The notes under the pieces: model-generated
The model's input: only the letters and a program-made list of their open reading frames with translations
What the model was told of the DNA's origin: nothing
Database searches by the model: none
Translations under genes and position numbers: made by a program
In this document: positions 5,210 to 10,562 of the stretch, piece by piece
Numbering within the stretch: the stretch's first letter is position 1
Layout of the letters: every line of letters starts with the position of its first letter
Assembly: GCA_018334735.1 (NCBI GenBank)
Contig: JAGXLK010000037.1
Coordinates: forward strand, 1-10,562
Direction: 5' to 3'
Source of the DNA: Planctomycetota bacterium
Lineage (GTDB): Bacteria; Planctomycetota; Brocadiia; SM23-32
DNA length: 10,562 bases

Positions 5210-6235
5210 ATGATGGTCCGATACGGTATCGTTGGAGTCGGCAACTGGACTCGTGGGACGCATCTTCCCAATTTACTCCGTGTGGAAGACGCGCGAATCA
5301 GCGCTTTATGCAGTCGCAGCGAGGCCAACCGCCGCGCCGGTGCCGAGATGTGTCCCGACCCCCCTCTCCTTTTCGAAAAGTGGGAAGGACTACTCGCGTG
5401 CGATGAAGTTGACGCCATTATTATTTGCACCCCGAATGTATTGCACGCGCAGCAGGCCACCGAGGCGCTTCGCCTGGGCAAACACGTTCTATGCGAAAAA
5501 CCCGTTGCCCTCGAACGTAAGCAGGCCGAAGAACTCGCGACGGCCGTGCGGGAATCCGACGCGATTTTCGCCGCCGGTTACGAGCTGCGTTCCGCGGACG
5601 TTGTGCGTGTCGCCCGTGACGCAATTGAGCGGGGCGATCTCGGGGAACTCCTGATGGTCACCGTCCGTTTCTGGCGACGCTGGGGGCCCATGGATTCGGG
5701 GTGGCGGGGAGATCCTTCTGTCTCCGGCGGAATCATCCACGAACTTTACTCCCACACGGCCGATCTGCATGCGTGTCTGATTGGTGAGGTGCCGGAAAAG
5801 ATATGCGCCCGGGGCGCCGCCGTAAAGGGGCCGCCCTACTGGGATCGCATGGTGGTCAGCGCCGATTACCCCGGAGGTATCATGAGCGTCGGGGAAGTCT
5901 GTCTGCAGGCGACGGGCGCACCCGAAAACTACCCGTTCCGGATTTGTGGCACCGAGGGTCGCCTGGAGGGCGACATAGTGACCGGACAGTTGAACCTCTT
6001 TCAAGGGGCAGATGTGGAGGACCTCTCTCCCCGAAGAGACGGCGAACCCATCAACGGATTTCCCGGGTCCCTGGAACTGGTGCATGAATTCACCGAGTGC
6101 GTGCTGGGCCGGCGGGAACGGCCCCGTGCGGGGCTCGAAGAAGCCCTCGGGACTTTCGGGACCTGTCTGGCGATCGAGCAGTCGCTTGCCAAAGACCGCC
6201 CCCTTTGCCCATCCGATCAGCTTGTCCGACAGTAA
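5210..6235 (+). CDS. Gfo/Idh/MocA family NAD(P)-dependent oxidoreductase
   Basis: 341 residues, typical for the family, which oxidises or reduces sugars, inositols and related hydroxy compounds. The N-terminal Rossmann domain (about 1-125) opens with YGIVGVGNWTRGTHLP, carrying the GxGxxG-like NAD(P) loop (G9, G11, G16). ICTPN (72-76) and CEKPVA (95-100) follow; K97 is the conserved EKP lysine. The C-terminal alpha/beta domain has GGIIHELYSHTADL (173-186), the usual GG...D..xH..D element, with H182 and D185 in the expected catalytic and substrate positions. FRICGTEGRLEGD (243-255) is the late family motif. Cytoplasmic; no signal peptide. Two ATG codons are adjacent (5210 and 5213) and neither has a strong ribosome site (only AAG/GAAAA upstream), so the exact start is uncertain by one codon. 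It heads a two-gene unit with the protein at 6263. The substrate cannot be read from the sequence. Confidence 0.93.
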   Translation: MMVRYGIVGVGNWTRGTHLPNLLRVEDARISALCSRSEANRRAGAEMCPDPPLLFEKWEGLLACDEVDAIIICTPNVLHAQQATEALRLGKHVLCEKPVALERKQAEELATAVRESDAIFAAGYELRSADVVRVARDAIERGDLGELLMVTVRFWRRWGPMDSGWRGDPSVSGGIIHELYSHTADLHACLIGEVPEKICARGAAVKGPPYWDRMVVSADYPGGIMSVGEVCLQATGAPENYPFRICGTEGRLEGDIVTGQLNLFQGADVEDLSPRRDGEPINGFPGSLELVHEFTECVLGRRERPRAGLEEALGTFGTCLAIEQSLAKDRPLCPSDQLVRQ

Positions 6236-6262
6236 TGCAGCTCTTTCTTGAAAGGTCCGCGC

Positions 6263-8479
6263 ATGACAGGCCGACCTAAAAACCATTTCAAGATGCTCGT
6301 CCCGTTCATGATTGGCCAGAAGCGCTACATATCCCGCACCTCGTTGGTCTATCTGAGCGCTTTTATGCTCTGTGTTTTCGCGACGAAACTTTACGGGGTT
6401 CTTCCCACGGAGCACTCTTACCAGAAAACTCTTCGCCGTTATCTGGCCCGGATGAATACGGAGGATTTTGCTGCAGGGAAAACTGAATTCAGCTACAGCG
6501 AAAACTTTGAACTCACTCCAGAAGAGGTTTACAGACATTGGATCGTTTTTGCCCGAGGACGCTATCGGATGCCCGCGATGAATGGTTTAAAACCTGCCGC
6601 CGAAGACTTCACTCTGAACGCCATCGAGAAAGGCAGTGACATCATGATGAACATCCGCGACATCCAGCCGGATGCTATGGCGTGGTATACGACATGGGAA
6701 TATCCGGGGAATCCCTTTTACCAGTCAAAAGCGCTGAAAAAACGTGCATTTGTCTGCGTGGCCGTTGACATGATAATGCTTGATGCTGCCCATGAGGGAG
6801 GGAATTACCGACGCTCCGACTTTCTGGGAGGTTCCCTGGTCTGGCTGGCATATGTTTACAAAATTGTCAAAAACGATCTGCCTGTGGATGTCCAGAAAGC
6901 TTATGAGGTAGGGCTCAAGAAATTTATCAGGCGCCTGGAAAAATGGGGGCCAACGGGTATTCATGCGGACATGGACAGTAAAGCCGTGCTGAGTTTCTGG
7001 TATACGGCTCGCGCGATAAAGGAGCCGGCTCTTATGAAGAGAGCAGAAAAATATGCACGTAATTTCCTGTCGAAACATCTGCATGCGGCCGGCTACATAG
7101 ACCATGGTGGCGGATTTGACCCCTCCTACAATGGGATCAGTCTCTATTGGTTAACCTGGGCGGCCCTGGCTACCGACTGGGATTTTGTCAGCGAAGCAGT
7201 TGGCAAAATGTGGAAACTCCGTGCTTACCTTTCGCTGCCCGATGCCGACGGCCTTCATTTCTTTGGCCCAACGCATTTTGCCACGACAATGTCTCGGAGC
7301 TCCCCGCAGGATCAATGGGCACGGCATTATCGGAACCTGGGAGCGGCAATGGTGACCGATGAGGCAAAATATCTGGCTTTCCAGAGACGCGGGAAAGGCA
7401 AAGACGCCTGGACAACCCCGAATGTGGAAGAAATGAGGGATGTCGTTAAAAAAACCGTTTCTCGCACCAACCGATACCTCTCAAAATTGCCCGAAAAGCC
7501 GATACGGAAGTGGCAAGAAAGCCATTGGGCCAGCGGATTCAACTATGCTTATGAATATTACGTCCCGGGATTCTACAATCGTCTCAAGGAATTGGAGAAA
7601 GCTGACTCTCCGCTGACCCGACCACCTTTCCGTCGAGACGAAGAGTTCATCAAAAACTTCGCGGATACCTTTCTGGTCGCTCGATACTCCGATTATGGGG
7701 CTATTATCCACACAGGGCCCCTTTCATGGTGGAACGGACATGCGTGGCTCAGCGGATTCAGCGGCGGCGCGCTTTCGGCGTTTTGGACACCTGAGGGTGG
7801 GCCTCTTTTGCTGGGACGGAACTTTAACCGGCCGTACGATAAGAAAGAACGTGATAGCTGGACAAACTGGAAGCAGTGGCAGACTCATGCAGTAAGTGGT
7901 GTAACGGCAGACGGCAAGGCGTTCAGCACGGCACGGATCGACCGCCCCCCGCTCGAAACACACTATCAGATCAAAGGTCGGTGGGCGAAAGTGGTTGCAT
8001 CGGCTCCTCTCACCACTCAGAAAGGGCGCGTTCGTGCTGCTGAAAAAGGATGCCTCCGTGGTCGGGTACAATTCCGCCGTGATTTCATAGTGCGGTCCCG
8101 GGGTCTTACCGTTAAGACATCCATGGTCTCGGATGGTAAAAATATGGTGGAAGAGATGTACGAACTAATCCCCGCATTCCGTAAACATCCCTACCTGCAT
8201 CGTGCTATTCAGGTTCCCTCACAGATAGAATTTTTTGTGGACGGGGACACTCTGCAAGCCACTTCCAAACCAAAGAGGGTCGAACGCATTAAGATCCAGC
8301 GTTTCAAGGGAGCGGCATTGATCGAATTCGAAAATCCGGTGATAGCCAGCCTGACAGCCAAACCCGGCCAATTTTGTCAGAATATATTGTTGGGCCTGCT
8401 TAACGGAAAAGGCAAACCGGTTGCCATACCTTCCTTCAGCATTCGCTATACTATTCGCCCTGCCAGAGATGAGCCTTGA
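6263..8479 (+). CDS. Large exported or membrane-anchored protein, possible polysaccharide lyase (heparinase II/III-like layout)
   Basis: 738 residues from the ATG at 6263, which has AAAGG 7 nt upstream; an in-frame TTG at 6248 has no ribosome site. Residues 27-47 (SLVYLSAFMLCVFATKLYGVL) after K20, R21 and R25 form a signal peptide or single anchor, preceded by an unusually long basic N-terminus. In-frame ATGs at 6293 and 6308 would give a normal signal peptide but lack ribosome sites. Residues about 80-440 are helical and rich in Trp, Tyr and His, with GGFDPSYNGISLYWLTWA (283-300) and HFFGPTHFATTM (332-343), like an alpha/alpha toroid. From about 470 on the chain is beta-rich: TGPLSWWNGHAWLSGFSGGA (484-503) and FWTPEGGPLLLGRN (507-520). 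That two-part layout resembles heparinase II/III-type lyases and DUF2264-like proteins, but I do not recognise a defined family. It follows the oxidoreductase after 27 bp, probably co-transcribed. A role in polysaccharide breakdown is inferred from layout and context. Confidence 0.7.
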   Translation: MTGRPKNHFKMLVPFMIGQKRYISRTSLVYLSAFMLCVFATKLYGVLPTEHSYQKTLRRYLARMNTEDFAAGKTEFSYSENFELTPEEVYRHWIVFARGRYRMPAMNGLKPAAEDFTLNAIEKGSDIMMNIRDIQPDAMAWYTTWEYPGNPFYQSKALKKRAFVCVAVDMIMLDAAHEGGNYRRSDFLGGSLVWLAYVYKIVKNDLPVDVQKAYEVGLKKFIRRLEKWGPTGIHADMDSKAVLSFWYTARAIKEPALMKRAEKYARNFLSKHLHAAGYIDHGGGFDPSYNGISLYWLTWAALATDWDFVSEAVGKMWKLRAYLSLPDADGLHFFGPTHFATTMSRSSPQDQWARHYRNLGAAMVTDEAKYLAFQRRGKGKDAWTTPNVEEMRDVVKKTVSRTNRYLSKLPEKPIRKWQESHWASGFNYAYEYYVPGFYNRLKELEKADSPLTRPPFRRDEEFIKNFADTFLVARYSDYGAIIHTGPLSWWNGHAWLSGFSGGALSAFWTPEGGPLLLGRNFNRPYDKKERDSWTNWKQWQTHAVSGVTADGKAFSTARIDRPPLETHYQIKGRWAKVVASAPLTTQKGRVRAAEKGCLRGRVQFRRDFIVRSRGLTVKTSMVSDGKNMVEEMYELIPAFRKHPYLHRAIQVPSQIEFFVDGDTLQATSKPKRVERIKIQRFKGAALIEFENPVIASLTAKPGQFCQNILLGLLNGKGKPVAIPSFSIRYTIRPARDEP

Positions 8480-8629
8480 GGGCAAGGGAAAAGCAACGCA
8501 GTCCGAAACCCTGACCTGGACCAGTATTTGGCCCGGAAGTAGTTCACTATTGCTGGGGTCGTAACGGCAGGACGGCGCAACATACTGACAGCACCGGCAT
8601 GTTTTACACGCCAAATGACCTGTCCCTTA
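8480..8629. other. Convergent gap with no clear terminator
   Basis: 150 bp between two converging stop codons. I see no GC stem followed by a T-run on either strand, so the two transcripts may overlap or end by Rho. Confidence 0.5.
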
Positions 8630-9640
8630 TCACCCGGGGTCCTGATTTTCGCCGACGTCGAGTTCAATTTCTGCCATGGCGATCCCCATTTCGCCAGCCA
8701 CTGTGTAGAAGAGGTAGGTTCGCCCATTTTTCTCATATATGCATGGATCTCGCAACTGCCGCACTTTGATTGCACTGCCATATTTCGATGGTTTGTTCTC
8801 GTAGTTGATACCTTCGTATTCCTTTTCAGGGCGGATCACATCGATCGGCCGCGACTCCTGCCAATCTTCCCAATCCTCCTCAAGTGCCACGGTGGCCGCG
8901 ACAATTCGTTCCGGCGCATCGCCTTTCCGCGAATAAAAGACAACAAGCCAATCATTTCGAACGAGAACCGCGCAGTGTCGCATCATTCGAATGAAATTCC
9001 CACGGGACTCAAATCCCGTTAAGCCGTCCTTTGAACGGTACAGTTCGCCCCAACCACTGTTCCAGTTCTTCGCGATCGCGTAGTAATATCCCTTCCACTT
9101 GAACACTCGAAAGTAGAATTTGCCTAAAATCGCATCCGAAGGATCGAACGTAAGCCCATCTTGCGATAAGGCAACGCCCGTCCATTGTCCCCGTCGATCT
9201 CGAGCCGGCCCGTGGAAATACATGCGGATTTCCTTTTTTTCTTCATCGACATGAACATCCGGCGAAGCCATGTGACCCCGGAATGCTTTTGCTTCGCTGA
9301 GTTTCAGCGTGCCTCGCTTGTAAATCCTCCACGGTCCCTCCAGCGAATCGGCATAGGCCAGACGGATATATTTGCCATGGTGATGAGCAAAATACATGTA
9401 GTATTTCCCCAGAGGAGAATCGACCCATTCCGGCACGCGAATAACCGAGGGGCCATTTATGTTTTTGCCAATGGACGGGGACGAGGCGGTTGTGATCAGC
9501 GGATTCTTCGCGCAACGGCGGATTTTGATCGATCGGAGCGCATTTTCCGGAAGGTCCCGTTCTTCTGTCCCATCTGCATCTGGACTGAGAGCACATATTA
9601 TTACAATTACTATCAAGAGACGAATAAGCTTATCGATCAT
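8630..9640 (-). CDS. Secreted five-bladed beta-propeller protein, glycoside hydrolase family 43-like
   Basis: 336 residues. Residues 1-24 form a Sec signal peptide (K4, R7, then LLIVIVIICALS; cleavage probably after DADG), so the product is exported. The rest shows five repeats of strand-turn-strand type, as in GH43/GH117-like propellers: GPSVIRVPEW...YYMYFAHHHGKYIRLAYADSL (63-100), ASPDVHVDE...IRMYFHG (125-144), FRVFKWKGYYYAIAKNWNSG (177-196), HCAVLVRNDWLVVFYSRKG (222-240) and LRDPCIYEKNGRTYLFYTV (296-314). D128 and the RDP at 297-299 are candidates for the acidic residues near the centre of the propeller, but the classical D-D-E trio cannot be assigned by eye. Start chosen from GGAG 5 nt before the ATG. 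It is transcribed toward the lyase-like gene, with 150 bp between stops. It may trim oligosaccharides; it could also be non-catalytic. Confidence 0.75.
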   Translation of the reverse strand: MIDKLIRLLIVIVIICALSPDADGTEERDLPENALRSIKIRRCAKNPLITTASSPSIGKNINGPSVIRVPEWVDSPLGKYYMYFAHHHGKYIRLAYADSLEGPWRIYKRGTLKLSEAKAFRGHMASPDVHVDEEKKEIRMYFHGPARDRRGQWTGVALSQDGLTFDPSDAILGKFYFRVFKWKGYYYAIAKNWNSGWGELYRSKDGLTGFESRGNFIRMMRHCAVLVRNDWLVVFYSRKGDAPERIVAATVALEEDWEDWQESRPIDVIRPEKEYEGINYENKPSKYGSAIKVRQLRDPCIYEKNGRTYLFYTVAGEMGIAMAEIELDVGENQDPG

Positions 9641-9836
9641 ATTCTCTCCGGGACCCGTTGAAACTGTTCTTCTTTCCTAAATGAAAGCTTCCCGACCAGA
9701 TTCGTCAAAAAAGGACAATAACGTCGACTTCCACCTTATATCTTAAAACAAATATTGCCCTTTGATAACCGCAAACACCTGGCGGCAAACCTGAGCACGG
9801 TATGATAATAGACGAGAGAGGATAACTCCCCGCTTT

Positions 9837-9861
9837 AAAAACCCTGCGCCCACGTCAGGGT
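9837..9861 (-). terminator. Weak terminator-like hairpin, minus strand
   Basis: ACCCTG (9841-9846) and CAGGGT (9856-9861) form a 6-bp stem with a 9-nt loop. On the minus strand the stem is followed by a T-run (9841-9837) and AAAGC. No minus-strand gene lies to its right in view, so it would only stop antisense transcription from the prepilin gene. Confidence 0.25.
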
Positions 9862-9901
9862 AGCGGAGCAGAAACCGGTTGCTGTATTGTTTTGAAGCCG
9901 T

Positions 9902-9916
9902 TTTGTCGCGGACAAA
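9902..9916. promoter_or_regulatory. Palindrome TTTGTC-GCG-GACAAA upstream of the prepilin gene
   Basis: A perfect 6-bp inverted repeat with a 3-bp centre, just upstream of the candidate -35 of the prepilin promoter. Its size suits a dimeric transcription factor. It differs from the TTCAGGC palindrome, so a separate regulator would be implied. Confidence 0.4.
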
Positions 9917-9921
9917 TACCC

Positions 9922-9947
9922 TTGAATTTTTCGCAACACCCTATACT
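9922..9947 (+). promoter_or_regulatory. Weak candidate promoter of the prepilin gene
   Basis: TTGAAT (9922-9927) and TATACT (9942-9947) are good hexamers but only 14 bp apart, shorter than the usual 16-18. The start would be near 9954, about 35 nt before the ATG. Confidence 0.3.
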
Positions 9948-9988
9948 CTGTAATTAGTTTCGGTCTTTCCCGCAAAGCGAGGTGCAAA

Positions 9989-10562
9989 ATGAAAAAATTC
10001 GTGCACAACAAGATGTTCGGTTTCACATTAATAGAACTTCTTGTTGTCATTGCCATCATCGCAATTCTCGCTGCGATGCTGATGCCAGCTCTGGAGCAGG
10101 CGCGGCGTTCGGCCTGGCGGGCATCGTGCATGGGTAATCTTCACCAGTGGCATCTCGGAATCGAAATGTTTGCCAATTCCCACAACGGTTATTATCCCGG
10201 AATCATCAACCATGGACAGGGGGCAACGGGCAGCTGTGAGTACACGAATTCTGACTATCCCAACGGGCAGTCTTTCATGGGGCCTTATGCGGCGGATCTC
10301 CCCGATTATATCAACAAGAAAATTACGCTCTGTCCCGCTGCCCCGCCAAGACCTTACCCACTGATGCCTTATGGCGACGACGGGTGCGAGTGGTATCAGG
10401 CCCAGTTGAAAGCAGCGGAAGAGAACTGGCAATTCCGAGATAATGCCAATATGGGTGGTATTTACGGTGGCATTACCGATTACACCATACGGGTTGGCTA
10501 CGGTAGTCTGCATGGAGGTGTCGATTCAAGCGGCTATCGTGACTTCGACCCCAACTACTACC
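9989..10562 (+). CDS. Prepilin-like protein with N-terminal cleavage/methylation domain (partial, cut by window edge)
   Basis: 191 codons are in view and the frame is open at the right edge. The start ATG at 9989 has GAGG 6 nt upstream. The N-terminus is a type IV prepilin / type II pseudopilin signal: a basic leader (MKK...NK), G11-F12 as the prepilin peptidase site, E16 as the +5 glutamate, then the hydrophobic helix [28 protein letters not shown] followed by C47-x-x-NL and a ...G-Y-Y-P element (67-70) is the form common in planctomycetes and Lentisphaerae, where many such proteins carry a variable C-terminal domain (DUF1559-like or related). It would be anchored in the inner membrane and processed by prepilin peptidase. 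Several cysteines (C47, C83, C116, C132) suggest disulfides in the exported domain. No other pilus gene is near, so it is probably one of many orphan copies; its role is unknown. Confidence 0.88.
   Translation, partial: MKKFVHNKMFGFTLIELLVVIAIIAILAAMLMPALEQARRSAWRASCMGNLHQWHLGIEMFANSHNGYYPGIINHGQGATGSCEYTNSDYPNGQSFMGPYAADLPDYINKKITLCPAAPPRPYPLMPYGDDGCEWYQAQLKAAEENWQFRDNANMGGIYGGITDYTIRVGYGSLHGGVDSSGYRDFDPNYY

Larger units (their letters stand above)
9641..9988. other. Divergent gap before the prepilin gene
   Basis: 348 bp between the divergent propeller and prepilin genes. It contains a short direct repeat (GCAAACACCTG 9771-9781, GCAAACCTG 9785-9793), a weak minus-strand terminator-like hairpin (9837-9861), a 15-bp palindrome (9902-9916) and a weak plus-strand promoter (9922-9947). 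No convincing promoter for the propeller gene was found. Confidence 0.45.

Noticed and set aside
5489..6538. A 349-codon open frame on the minus strand
   Set aside because: It overlaps the whole second half of the Gfo/Idh/MocA gene and the start of the next gene in antisense; the composition is that of a GC-rich shadow.
9593..9595. Lipoprotein signal (Cys16 of the propeller protein)
   Set aside because: The residues before the Cys are V-I-I, which do not fit the L-[AS]-[GA]-C lipobox; an ordinary Sec signal fits better.

Overview
The window looks like chromosomal DNA from an anaerobic or facultative member of the PVC superphylum, most likely Lentisphaerae, Kiritimatiellota or a planctomycete relative. 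This is inferred from the gene mix: an iduronate-2-sulfatase-type sulfatase, two divergent members of the uroporphyrinogen-decarboxylase (URO-D) superfamily, a Gfo/Idh/MocA oxidoreductase, exported carbohydrate-active-looking proteins, and a single prepilin-like gene of the [20 protein letters not shown]...PAL...A...C..NL type that these phyla carry in many copies. No rRNA, tRNA, transposase or CRISPR array is visible.

Layout. At the left edge (1-252, minus) is the start of a secreted protein of unknown function, behind a near-consensus promoter and a leader of about 220 nt. Then come about 860 bp without a protein gene (253-1114) holding several perfect hairpins, including a three-hairpin block with a minus-strand terminator that looks like a small RNA, and a REP-like repeat. 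From 1115 to 6235 lie four catabolic genes in alternating orientation: sulfatase (minus), URO-D protein A (plus), URO-D protein B (minus) and a Gfo/Idh/MocA oxidoreductase (plus). The last is followed after 27 bp by a 738-residue exported or membrane-anchored protein that resembles alpha/alpha-toroid plus beta-sandwich polysaccharide lyases. A secreted five-bladed beta-propeller protein resembling GH43-type hydrolases (minus) converges on it, and a prepilin-like gene (plus) runs off the right edge.

How the genes may work together (inference): exported lyase-like and hydrolase-like proteins would cut a sulfated, possibly O-methylated, polysaccharide. The sulfatase would remove sulfate, the oxidoreductase would process a sugar, and the URO-D proteins could move methyl groups, as corrinoid-linked members of that superfamily do. 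There is no SusC/SusD pair. Instead, a 13-base motif (TTTCAGGCTCTGC) occurs in both divergent promoter regions and may tie these separate transcription units into one regulon. The most unusual points are this shared motif, the candidate small RNA at 599-731, and the unequal loss of the methyltransferase-type metal site in the two URO-D paralogues.
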